A stretch of 8,650 nucleotides of DNA from Acidobacteriaceae bacterium (GTDB lineage Bacteria > Acidobacteriota > Terriglobia > Terriglobales > Acidobacteriaceae), in NCBI GenBank assembly GCA_003133425.1, contig PKXI01000168.1, forward strand, positions 12,881 to 21,530. Direction: 5' to 3'. Position numbers and translations under genes: made by a program. Of this stretch, positions 1 through 6,139 are shown in pieces (position 1 is the stretch's first letter; each line of letters begins with the position of its first letter). The notes under the pieces are model-generated. The model ran no database searches. It was not told the origin of the DNA and worked only from the letters and a program-made list of their open reading frames with translations.

Positions 1-203
<203 letters not shown>

Positions 204-226
204 CTAAATGTTCGGGGGAGTGGGAG

Positions 227-267
227 AGCTTCGGGTGCCCCAGGTCTCGATCTTGAGACCTGGGATC
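227..267. repeat. Intergenic hairpin element, copy 1 (CGGGTGCCCCA family)
   Basis: AGCTTCGGGTGCCCCA is followed by a perfect 10-bp stem, CCCAGGTCTC at 239-248 and GAGACCTGGG at 255-264, with a 6-nt loop, ending in TGGGATC. It shares the 11-mer CGGGTGCCCCA and the TGGGA-TC end with the element at 2891-2945, but the stem sequence differs. It lies downstream of kdsD. No T-run follows on either strand, so it is not an obvious intrinsic terminator. I recall similar elements in acidobacterial genomes but cannot verify that here. Confidence 0.6.
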
Positions 268-293
268 GCACAGCTTTGAGCGGGCGGGAATTT

Positions 294-321
294 CTGATCC
301 CTGACCCCTGATCCCTGTTCT
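294..321 (+). repeat. Heptamer tandem array A (4 units)
   Basis: Four 7-bp units with no gaps: CTGATCC, CTGACCC, CTGATCC, CTGTTCT. CTG recurs at exactly 7-bp steps. The last base of the array is the first base of the kdsD stop triplet (reverse-strand TAA at 323-321). It resembles the short tandemly repeated heptamers (STRR) described in cyanobacteria, and its units share the CTG step with array B on the other side of kdsD. Confidence 0.65.
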
Positions 322-1328
322 TAAATCAGTTCCACTCCCCACAGATCGTGCAGATGCAGGACGCCTTCAACGCGCTGCTCAGCGTCGATCACTATCAGCG
401 AAGTAATCTTGCGCTCCTCGAGAATTGCGAGTGCTTTGGCTGCCAGTTCCTGCGCGCTAATGGTTCGCGGATGGGCATTCATGGCCTCGCCTGCGTTGCG
501 GCCGAGGGCTGCGCCGCCTTCCCGCTCCAGCAACCTGCGGAGATCGCCGTCGCTGATTACCCCGCGTAGACGCCCTGCTTCCTGCACCGTTGTGATGCCG
601 AGCTTCTTCGACGACATCTCGTAGATCACGTCGGTCATTGGCGTGGCGGGCGATACAACCGGCACTTCGTCGCCCGAGTGCATCAAGTCGCGCACCTTGG
701 CCAGGCGCTTGCCGAGCTTGCCCCCGGGGTGCAGCTCGGCGAAGTCTTCGGCGCGGAATCCCTTGCGCAGGCTGACCGCGATGGCCAGGGCATCGCCGAG
801 GGCCAGCATGGTGGTGGTGGAAGCAGTAGGCGCGAGATTCAGGCCGCATGCCTCGCGCTCCACGCCGCAGTCGAGAGCTACATCGCTGGCTTGGGCAAGG
901 GTCGAGCTCAGATTGCAGGAGAAGCTGACCAGCGCGTCGCCCTTGCGCTTGAGGGTGGCGAGGAGGCGGAGAATTTCTTCGGTCTCGCCGCTGACCGAAA
1001 GCGCCACCACAACGTCGCCGGGCATGAGCACGCCCAGGTCGCCGTGCACCGCCTCGGCCGGATGCAGGAACAGGGCCGGGCTCCCGGTAGAGCTGAGGGT
1101 GGCCGCGATTTTCTGGGCGATGATGCCGCTCTTGCCCATGCCGGTGACCACCACGCGGCCGTTTCCCTGGCCGCAGCCAAGGATGAGCTCGACGGCGCGC
1201 GCAAACGGCTCAGCCATCGGGCCTTCCAGGCGGGTGGCCAGGGCTTCGAGCGCTGCGGCTTCGGTTCTGACCATCGCCGCCGGCTGCAGAGCGCTGGCTT
1301 CGGGATTGCTGGGGTTGGGCTGGTTCAT
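321..1328 (-). CDS. kdsD: Arabinose-5-phosphate isomerase (KdsD/KpsF/GutQ family)
   Basis: A 335-residue cytoplasmic enzyme that interconverts D-ribulose 5-phosphate and D-arabinose 5-phosphate, the first step to Kdo and hence the LPS inner core. The N-terminal half is a SIS sugar-isomerase domain: GMGKSG at 63-68, HPAEAVHGDLG at 89-99, SVSGETEE at 111-118, EREACGLNLAPTAST at 157-171 and HPGGKLG at 200-206. Two CBS domains follow, about 213-270 and 279-335. K66, E118, E159 and H200 sit at a constant +7 offset from the catalytic K59, E111, E152 and H193 of E. coli KdsD (numbers from memory). The length matches E. coli KdsD (328). The ATG at 1328 is chosen because homology begins soon after it; the frame stays open upstream to 1481, but that part translates the heptamer repeats. 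No Shine-Dalgarno is visible, and a candidate extended -10 lies so close that the mRNA may be nearly leaderless. No other Kdo gene is adjacent. GutQ/KpsF paralogues cannot be told apart by sequence alone. Confidence 0.93.
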   Translation of the reverse strand: MNQPNPSNPEASALQPAAMVRTEAAALEALATRLEGPMAEPFARAVELILGCGQGNGRVVVTGMGKSGIIAQKIAATLSSTGSPALFLHPAEAVHGDLGVLMPGDVVVALSVSGETEEILRLLATLKRKGDALVSFSCNLSSTLAQASDVALDCGVEREACGLNLAPTASTTTMLALGDALAIAVSLRKGFRAEDFAELHPGGKLGKRLAKVRDLMHSGDEVPVVSPATPMTDVIYEMSSKKLGITTVQEAGRLRGVISDGDLRRLLEREGGAALGRNAGEAMNAHPRTISAQELAAKALAILEERKITSLIVIDAEQRVEGVLHLHDLWGVELI

Positions 1329-1337
1329 CGGCTTTTG

Positions 1338-1346
1338 ATGGTAACA
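1338..1346 (-). promoter_or_regulatory. Candidate extended -10 of kdsD
   Basis: The reverse strand reads TGTTACCAT, that is TGn plus TACCAT (4 of 6 to TATAAT), ending 9 nt before the kdsD ATG. Transcription would then begin only a few bases ahead of the ATG, which fits the missing Shine-Dalgarno. The same 10-mer CTGTTACCAT occurs upstream of the small basic gene (6357-6366). No good -35 was found. Confidence 0.3.
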
Positions 1347-1355
1347 GTTTAGGGC

Positions 1356-1452
1356 AGGGTGCAGTGCACAGTGAACAGTGAACAGAAAATCCCCCGTGCG
1401 CACCCGATCACTAGCCACTGCGCACTGTACTCTGTTCCCTGTCTGCTGTTTT
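1356..1452. repeat. Heptamer array B, two inverted arms in the kdsD/tlpA divergent region
   Basis: Left arm, 1356-1385: AGGGTGC, AGTGCAC, AGTGAAC, AGTGAAC, AG, in exact 7-bp register. Right arm, 1411-1452: CTAGCCA, CTGCGCA, CTGTACT, CTGTTCC, CTGTCTG, CTGTTTT, also in exact 7-bp register. The left arm on the other strand reads CTGTTCA, CTGTTCA, CTGTGCA, so the arms form an imperfect inverted repeat around a 25-nt spacer (1386-1410) that itself contains the palindrome GTGCGCAC. The array fills most of the space between the two divergent start codons, so it probably overlaps or spaces their promoters. Confidence 0.65.
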
Positions 1453-1458
1453 GCCTCG

Positions 1459-1464
1459 TACAAT
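1459..1464 (+). promoter_or_regulatory. Candidate -10 of the TlpA-like gene
   Basis: TACAAT (5 of 6 to TATAAT) in the context CGTACAAT. A start about 7 nt downstream, near 1471, gives a leader of roughly 16 nt that just contains the GAAGAGG ribosome binding site (1471-1477) for the TTG at 1487. The -35 would fall in the heptamer array and is not recognisable. The same 8-mer CGTACAAT lies upstream of the omega-like gene at 6451-6458. Confidence 0.4.
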
Positions 1465-1486
1465 AGAGGGGAAGAGGTCAATCCCC

Positions 1487-2122
1487 TTGAAGCGCAACAC
1501 GATTGTTCTTACCGTAGTTTTGTTGATTCTGGCCGTTTTTGCCTGGGCGGGGTGGGCCAACTGGGAGTATCGCCAGCAGGCCGCGGAAAAGCTGCTGGCC
1601 TCGGCCGCCAAGGGCGAACTGGTGCCCGATCCGGCGGGGGGCATGCCGAAATACAATTCGCCATTCATGGGCAAGCCGGCGCCGGCATTTGCCCTGGAAG
1701 ATTTGAGTGGCAAAAAGGTCTCGCTCGATAGCTACAAAGGCAAGGCCGTGCTGATCAACTTCTGGGCGACGTGGTGCGGCCCTTGCAAGATCGAGACGCC
1801 GTGGCTGATTGAGCTGCGCAACAAGTACGCGGGGCAGGGCTTTGAGATTCTTGGCATCTCCACTGAGGGCGACGACCTGAAGAAGGACGACAAGGCGGGA
1901 TGGGCCAAGGACAAGGCTGCCATTGCCAAGTTTGTCGCGCAGGAAAAGATGCCTTACCCGGTGCTGATTGATGGCGACAGCCTGAGCCAGGAATACGGCG
2001 GGCTGGATGCGATGCCGACGTCGTTCTTTGTAGATCGCAAGGGAACGGTGGTGGCGGCGCAGATGGGACTGACTTCGGAGAGCGATATCGAGGCGAATAT
2101 CAAGAAAGCTCTGTCGAACTAG
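1487..2122 (+). CDS. Membrane-anchored TlpA/ResA-like thioredoxin-fold protein
   Basis: A 211-residue thiol-disulfide oxidoreductase of the TlpA/AhpC-TSA type, expected to face the periplasm. Residues 5-22 (NTIVLTVVLLILAVFAWA) form one hydrophobic segment after a short basic start, which suggests an uncleaved anchor. A linker leads to a thioredoxin fold with the active site WCGPC (C97 and C100) and the cis-proline motif MPTSF (P177). This architecture matches ResA, CcmG and TlpA, which reduce apocytochrome c or other exported dithiols. Start: TTG at 1487 has GAAGAGG 9 nt upstream and follows a -10-like TACAAT; an upstream in-frame TTG at 1451 would add 12 non-homologous residues and overlap the promoter. 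Divergent from kdsD. No cytochrome maturation genes are nearby, so the partner is unknown. Family confident, substrate open. Confidence 0.88.
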   Translation: MKRNTIVLTVVLLILAVFAWAGWANWEYRQQAAEKLLASAAKGELVPDPAGGMPKYNSPFMGKPAPAFALEDLSGKKVSLDSYKGKAVLINFWATWCGPCKIETPWLIELRNKYAGQGFEILGISTEGDDLKKDDKAGWAKDKAAIAKFVAQEKMPYPVLIDGDSLSQEYGGLDAMPTSFFVDRKGTVVAAQMGLTSESDIEANIKKALSN

Positions 2123-2154
2123 CGAGCCCACAGGTCTTGTGAATAGGTCCCCGT

Positions 2155-2260
2155 TTTGAAAGGGCACGGCTTCAAAGCCTGCCCTGAGCGGAGTCGAAGG
2201 GTGCCGCAAATGGCTGAAAACAAAGGTGGGCTTTAGCCCCTGCGGCCTGCTTTTCGGCCG
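2155..2260. repeat. Cluster of inverted repeats between convergent tlpA and HD genes
   Basis: Several palindromic pieces follow one another. AGGGCA-C-GGCT (2161-2171) pairs with AGCC-TGCCCT (2176-2185) as a 10-bp stem with one bulged C. CCCTGAGCGGAGTCGAAGGG (2182-2201) is, as I recall, a motif dispersed in many bacterial genomes. GGGCTTTAGCCC (2228-2239) is a small hairpin, and CGGCC (2243-2247) pairs with GGCCG (2256-2260) around an 8-nt loop. The position after two convergent stop codons suits transcription end or mRNA 3'-end protection, but no stem is followed by a clear T-run. Confidence 0.5.
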
Positions 2261-2289
2261 TTCCGCTCAAGTTCAGCCGGGTGGGATGC

Positions 2290-2868
2290 TCACGCGCCAA
2301 AGAACCCCTGGTGACGAGCTTCTTCAAGACGAACGGCAAGATAATCCCACAACGCCTGGCAGCCGGCCTTGACCTCTGGTTCAACGCGCTTCACCACTCG
2401 CTCGTAGCTGATGCCGTTTTCGCGCCAGCTTTGTCCCTGATTTGAAAGATTGAGAAGCACCGGCATCGCTCGATCGACAGAATGTGCGAAGCGGGACTCA
2501 GGAGTGTCGCCATTCTCGAACTCAAGCCACAAAGCCAGGAAAGCGGCGCCCTGCGCATCGGGAAGCATTCCAAATATACGCGTGACTGATGCGAGTTCCT
2601 CGGCTTTGCGCTGTTCCCAGCCGCCTTCTACAAAGACCATCGTGTCTCCGGCATCGATCTCGCCGATGTCATGCACCAGCAGCATCGCAATCACCCGGTT
2701 GATGTCGACCGGCGTCTCGGCATAGCCCGCGAGGGAGGCCGCCATTAGGGCGATCTGCCAACTGTGCTCGGCGGAGTTCTCATAGCGATCCAGGCCCAGT
2801 GGACGAACCTTGCGCGTGACGGCTTTGAGCTTGTCCAACTCCAATATGAAATCGACGATCTGTTGCAT
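2290..2868 (-). CDS. HD-domain phosphohydrolase, YfbR/HDDC2-like (probable 5'-deoxynucleotidase)
   Basis: A 192-residue soluble protein close in length to E. coli YfbR (199) and human HDDC2 (about 204). The metal-binding HD signature is complete: H35 in ENSAEHSW, H66-D67 in LLVHDIGEID, and D132 in HSVDRAMP. R19, E70 and D75 also match the positions around which YfbR builds its active site. YfbR removes the 5' phosphate from deoxynucleoside monophosphates with a divalent metal; the same activity is the natural guess here, but COG1896 members differ in substrate. Start: ATG at 2868, preceded by GGAAAGG about 9 nt upstream and an in-frame stop just beyond. It is convergent with the TlpA-like gene, and separated from the upstream unit by a terminator and a repeat element, so it is probably transcribed alone. 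Confidence 0.85.
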   Translation of the reverse strand: MQQIVDFILELDKLKAVTRKVRPLGLDRYENSAEHSWQIALMAASLAGYAETPVDINRVIAMLLVHDIGEIDAGDTMVFVEGGWEQRKAEELASVTRIFGMLPDAQGAAFLALWLEFENGDTPESRFAHSVDRAMPVLLNLSNQGQSWRENGISYERVVKRVEPEVKAGCQALWDYLAVRLEEARHQGFFGA

Positions 2869-2890
2869 TAGTGGACCTTTCCGGTCATAA

Positions 2891-2945
2891 AGCTCGGGTG
2901 CCCCACCCTCGCCACGTTTTTGTTTTTGTGGGTAGGGTGGGAATC
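2891..2945. repeat. Intergenic hairpin element, copy 2 (CGGGTGCCCCA family)
   Basis: AGCTCGGGTGCCCCA leads into a stem CCCACCCT (2902-2909) pairing with AGGGTGGG (2934-2941), a 2x2 internal loop, CCAC (2912-2915) pairing with GTGG (2928-2931), and a T-rich loop. It ends TGGGAATC. Flanks match the element at 227-267; the stem sequence does not, yet pairing is kept. It lies about 20 bp upstream of the HD-gene start codon. Confidence 0.6.
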
Positions 2946-2951
2946 AAGCGC

Positions 2952-2985
2952 AAAAACAGGAAATGCCGCGCAATGGCGGCATTTC
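2952..2985 (-). terminator. Rho-independent terminator after the 86-aa gene
   Basis: On the reverse strand GAAATGCCGC, a 6-nt loop and GCGGCATTTC form a perfect 10-bp stem (2985-2976 with 2969-2960), followed after CTG by TTTTT (2956-2952). It begins 25 nt after the stop of the 86-aa gene and likely closes the permease-deaminase-86 aa unit. Confidence 0.75.
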
Positions 2986-3009
2986 TGAAGTCGGAGCGAG
3001 CCCGGATAC

Positions 3010-3270
3010 TTAGATGCCTACACCAAATTCGCCTGCCTGCTGCTCGCCGGCGTTGGCATAGAAATCATAAGGAGTGCGCTTCTTGAATTTATAGCGGTTG
3101 CGGAGTTCGGCGCCGATGCAGATGCCGAGCGCGGCGACGGCCATGCCAACAGAGAACCATCCGATGACCTCCAGAGCTTTCGAGTCCTTCTTTTCGCACT
3201 GGACTTCTTCGGCGGGTACCATTGTATCGGGTTCATTAAAAATCACGGCAAGAGCCTCCTGCACAACCAT
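3010..3270 (-). CDS. Small hypothetical protein with one membrane segment
   Basis: An 86-residue protein I do not recognise. Residues 33-54 (LEVIGWFSVGMAVAALGICIGA) look like a single transmembrane helix. The N-terminal part is acidic (PAEEV, one Cys at 25), and the segment after the helix is strongly basic (RNRYKFKKR) before a TPYDFYA stretch and a Gly-rich tail. The charge pattern suggests the C-terminus is cytoplasmic. The ATG at 3270 has GAGG only 4-5 nt upstream, somewhat tight; M17 is an alternative. It starts 58 bp after the deaminase stop on the same strand and is followed by a good terminator, so it is probably the last gene of that unit. A link to the permease or deaminase is an inference from position only. 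Confidence 0.6.
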   Translation of the reverse strand: MVVQEALAVIFNEPDTMVPAEEVQCEKKDSKALEVIGWFSVGMAVAALGICIGAELRNRYKFKKRTPYDFYANAGEQQAGEFGVGI

Positions 3271-3328
3271 GATACCTCAGTTTTTGGTGGCAGGACCACA
3301 TTGCGAACCGCGCGGCCGGTTGAACTGT

Positions 3329-4345
3329 TTAACCTATTGAGTCGATTCGGGAGAGCCATTCCGCCTTTTCCTTATCGGGAAGAAAGCTGGCATGAATCGA
3401 GTTAGACGCCAGCAGGCGCAGCTCTTCGCGCGTGAAGCCCTGCTCCGTGTGTGCGAGCAGGTACTCGTTGGCAAGGTCGGAACCGAAGAAGGCGGGGTCG
3501 TCGGAGTTGAGTGTGACCAGCAGCCCTGCATCGAAGTAGTGCCGCAACGGATGCGTTGCAAAAGACGCGCAGACACCGGTCCGGACATTCGAAGTCGGGT
3601 TCAACTCCAGCCCGGTTCTTCGCGCGTTTAACTCTTGGATAAGAGCAGGGTCTTGAATAGCGGAAAGTGCGTGCCCGACGCGCTCTGTGCCGATCGAGAG
3701 CGCTTCCCAAATGGCCTCCGGGCCAGTGGTTTCGCCGGCGTGGTTGGTCAGGCGCAATCCGGCTTCGCGGGCCCTCGCATAGAGCTCACGAAAAGGCGCG
3801 GAGCCAGTTCGGCGCTCGTCTCCGCCGAGACCTATACCGATAATCGACGGGTAGTCGCTCTGCATCTCGGCTGCTTTGCGAAAAACGCGCTCGGCCTCTT
3901 CGACTGTGAAGTGGCGCACGGCGTCAAAGATCCAGTAGACAGAGAGACCCAGCTCGCGCGCAGCCCGCTCCCTGGCGCGCTCAAGACCGTCGAAGATGGG
4001 TTCGAATGCATGGGGGTCGAAGTTACGCCACATATAGATGACGCCCACGGAGATGTAGACCTCGGCGTGAACAATGCCCTGCGCAGCCAGCCGCTCCATC
4101 ATGCGCCAGGCAACCAACTCGTAGTCGTCGGGGCTGATCAGCCTCCGTGTGACTGCCTTGAAGGCCTCGATAAAGCCGGTGAAATCGTCGAAATGGTAGT
4201 GGGCATTCGCCTCGGCCAGCGTCATGGGATGCGCATCGTGGCGAGCACTTAGATCCTTGAGCGTCGCAGGCGTCACTGTGCCTTCGAGATGCAGATGCAA
4301 CTCAGCCTTGGGAAGACTGCGGATGAATGCTTCAATTTCCGACAT
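3329..4345 (-). CDS. add: Adenosine deaminase-family metallohydrolase (substrate uncertain)
   Basis: A 338-residue amidohydrolase-superfamily TIM barrel with every ADA-type active-site element: zinc ligands H17 and H19 (AELHLHLEG), H202 and catalytic E205 (NHAGE), H225 (RVGHA), and D282-D283 (NSDDP). The family hydrolyses the amino group of adenosine, adenine or 6-aminodeoxyfutalosine, giving the 6-oxo purine and ammonia. The specificity region TSNVRTG (251-257) and NSDDPAFFG (280-288) is not a plain match to E. coli ADA (NTDDP) or to yeast adenine deaminase (SNVKL, NSDDPAYFG) as I remember them, so aminodeoxyfutalosine deaminase of the futalosine menaquinone route is a real alternative. The ATG at 4345 is 9 bp after the permease stop, which implies one mRNA and coupled translation; the ribosome binding site is weak (TTGAG). 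Family certain, substrate not. Confidence 0.88.
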   Translation of the reverse strand: MSEIEAFIRSLPKAELHLHLEGTVTPATLKDLSARHDAHPMTLAEANAHYHFDDFTGFIEAFKAVTRRLISPDDYELVAWRMMERLAAQGIVHAEVYISVGVIYMWRNFDPHAFEPIFDGLERARERAARELGLSVYWIFDAVRHFTVEEAERVFRKAAEMQSDYPSIIGIGLGGDERRTGSAPFRELYARAREAGLRLTNHAGETTGPEAIWEALSIGTERVGHALSAIQDPALIQELNARRTGLELNPTSNVRTGVCASFATHPLRHYFDAGLLVTLNSDDPAFFGSDLANEYLLAHTEQGFTREELRLLASNSIHASFLPDKEKAEWLSRIDSIG

Positions 4346-4354
4346 GACTCAAGT

Positions 4355-5986
4355 TTACCGTTTCGGTGCAAACTCCGACCGATGGCGGCTGTAGAAGAAA
4401 TAGATAAGCAGGCCGGCGATAAGCCAGGCGAAGAAGGCCGCCCATGTCATGACTTCAAGGCCCATCATGAGCACGACGCAGAAGATGATGCTGAGTACCG
4501 GAAACAGCGGCCCCAGCGGGGCGCGGAATCCGCGGCGGCGTTCCGGTTCGCGATAGCGCAGGATAAGCACTGCGATCGAGACCAGCACAAACGCGAAGAG
4601 CGTACCGATGTTTGAAAGATTTGAAACGGTGCCGATGTCGAGCAGACCGGCGGGAATGCCGACTGCGAATCCTGCGACCCAGGTGGCGAAGGCCGGTGTG
4701 CGGAACTTGGGGTGGATGCGGCTGAAGACCGTTGGCAGCAGGCCGTCGCGGGACATGGCAAACCACACGCGCGCCTGGCCGAGTTGGAAGACAAGGATGG
4801 AAGAAACCATGCCCATGAGCGCACCGATCAGAACAAACAGGCGCACCCAGTGGAGCCCGCTGCCGCCGGGCCCGAGTGATAGCTTCTTCAGCGCGTTCAC
4901 CACCGGCGCCGCGTCGCCCATCACTGACTGCCATGGCACGATGCCGCTAAGCACGATGGCCACTCCGCCATACAGGAGCGTGCAGGCTACCAGCGTAGAC
5001 AGAATGCCGATAGGCATGTCGCGCTGCGGATTCTTGCACTCCTCGGCCGCCGTTGAGACCGAGTCAAATCCGATATAGGTGAAAAAGATGATGGAGCCGC
5101 CGGTGAGCACGCCGGTCCAGCCGTTGGGCATGAAGGGATGCCAGTAGTGAGGCTTGATGAAGCTTGCGCCGGCAAAAACAAAAACCAGAATGGCGGCGAT
5201 CTTGACCAGAACCATCACGTTATTGGCGCGTGCCGATTCGCGGATGCCCCGCACCAAGATCACGGTGAGAATCATGACGACGAGGAAGGCGGGAATGTTG
5301 AAACCGAAGTGCCAGCCAGCCTTGTAGAGATCGTTTCCGGCCAGGTCCTGCAGGCCCATGGGCAAGTAGGCCGGCGAGATCCACATCAAGGGCATATGCA
5401 CGCCAAACCAGTCCAGCAGATCCACAATGTGCGCGGCAAAACCCACGCTTACGCTCATGTTGCTGAAGGCGTATTCCAGAATCAAATCCCAGCCGATGAT
5501 CCAGGCGGTGAGTTCACCCATCGTCGCGTATGTGTATGTGTAGGCTGAACCAGCAATTGGAATCATCGACGAGAGCTCGGCATAACAGAGCCCCGTGAAT
5601 GCGCAGACGACGGCGACCAGCACCAGCGAGAGCGCCAGCGCAGGCCCCGCGCCAGGCCGGCCCGCCATGGCGGAGTGGGTAAGCATCCAGTGAATCAGCG
5701 GTGTTGCGCCAATCGAGGGCTGATCGAAGTGCTGTCCGGCCATGGCCGTGCCGATGACCGTGAAAATGCCGGAACCGATAACCGCACCAATGCCCAGCGC
5801 GGTCAGAGACCACGGCCCAAGGCTTTTCTTGAGCGAGTGCTCGGGATCTTCCGATTCCCTGATGAGCTTATCGATCGACTTGCGGGCAAGCAGTTGGCTC
5901 GGCAGAGCAGTTCTCCTCAACCCCCCCCGGAGCGTGGATTTGTCCGCGGATTTTGTCCGAGGAATTAGCCCACGGGGTTCTGTCAC
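4355..5986 (-). CDS. APC-superfamily amino-acid permease (cationic amino-acid transporter type)
   Basis: An inner-membrane transporter, 543 codons from the first possible start (GTG at 5986), with about 12 hydrophobic helices. The APC signature GIGAVIGSGIF is at 65-75 in the first helix, and GLCYAELSSMIPIAGSAYTYTY at 132-153 is typical of the CAT/YfnA branch, which takes up basic and other amino acids by proton symport. Between these, residues about 83-112 (HFDQPSIG to MAGRPGAG) form an extra loop of roughly 30 residues that I do not remember from bacterial homologues. Start: homology begins near RKSIDKLIRESEDP, and the best ribosome binding site (AGGAG, 5917-5913) stands 7 nt before a CTG at 5905, giving 516 residues; the GTG at 5986 has none. 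The first 27 codons, including a run of eight G, may therefore be leader. First gene of a unit with the deaminase. Substrate cannot be read from sequence. Confidence 0.87.
   Translation of the reverse strand: MTEPRGLIPRTKSADKSTLRGGLRRTALPSQLLARKSIDKLIRESEDPEHSLKKSLGPWSLTALGIGAVIGSGIFTVIGTAMAGQHFDQPSIGATPLIHWMLTHSAMAGRPGAGPALALSLVLVAVVCAFTGLCYAELSSMIPIAGSAYTYTYATMGELTAWIIGWDLILEYAFSNMSVSVGFAAHIVDLLDWFGVHMPLMWISPAYLPMGLQDLAGNDLYKAGWHFGFNIPAFLVVMILTVILVRGIRESARANNVMVLVKIAAILVFVFAGASFIKPHYWHPFMPNGWTGVLTGGSIIFFTYIGFDSVSTAAEECKNPQRDMPIGILSTLVACTLLYGGVAIVLSGIVPWQSVMGDAAPVVNALKKLSLGPGGSGLHWVRLFVLIGALMGMVSSILVFQLGQARVWFAMSRDGLLPTVFSRIHPKFRTPAFATWVAGFAVGIPAGLLDIGTVSNLSNIGTLFAFVLVSIAVLILRYREPERRRGFRAPLGPLFPVLSIIFCVVLMMGLEVMTWAAFFAWLIAGLLIYFFYSRHRSEFAPKR
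5903..5917 (-). promoter_or_regulatory. Ribosome binding site deciding the permease start (possible CTG codon)
   Basis: On the reverse strand AGGAG (5917-5913), 7 nt, then CTG (5905-5903), in frame with the permease and just where family N-termini begin. Neither the in-frame GTG (5986) nor TTG (5920) has a comparable site. CTG starts are rare but known. Confidence 0.45.
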
Positions 5987-6026
5987 AGAATACAGTGCAT
6001 CTGGATGGGGAGGAGCACCGGTGAAA

Positions 6027-6139
6027 CAGCTTCTAGCTTCTAGCCACCAGCCTCTAGCTCTACTCGATTCCGCTTTAGAGTTGCTTGAGCAGGAAATGCG
6101 AGGGGCTAGAAGCTAGTAGCTAAAGGCTGGTAGCTGCTT
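6027..6139. repeat. Heptamer array C, long inverted arms
   Basis: Left arm, 6027-6061: CAGCTTC, TAGCTTC, TAGCCAC, CAGCCTC, TAGCTCT. Right arm, 6105-6139: GCTAGAA, GCTAGTA, GCTAAAG, GCTGGTA, GCTGCTT. Both keep exact 7-bp register over five units, and one arm is roughly the reverse complement of the other, with a 43-nt spacer. As RNA this could be a stem of about 35 bp with mismatches. The right arm stops at the base next to the stop codon of the 51-aa gene (reverse-strand TAA at 6142-6140); the left arm is just upstream of the permease. The octamer CTAGCCAC is shared with array B (1411-1418 and 6040-6047). Confidence 0.7.

Noticed and set aside
239..264. Intrinsic terminator for kdsD
   Set aside because: The stem is good but no T-run follows on the minus strand, and the element belongs to a repeat family also found upstream of another gene.
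1356..1452. CRISPR array
   Set aside because: Units are 7 bp with no unique spacers of constant length and no cas genes are present.
1329..1481. 51-residue N-terminal extension of KdsD
   Set aside because: It translates the heptamer arrays, has no family similarity and would overlap the promoter of the divergent gene.
1478..2209. 243-codon open frame on the minus strand opposite the TlpA-like gene
   Set aside because: Shadow frame of a gene with a clear CxxC active site; its start lies within the repeat cluster.
3635..4252. 205-codon open frame on the plus strand
   Set aside because: Antisense to the deaminase, whose motifs are all intact; no ribosome binding site or domain.
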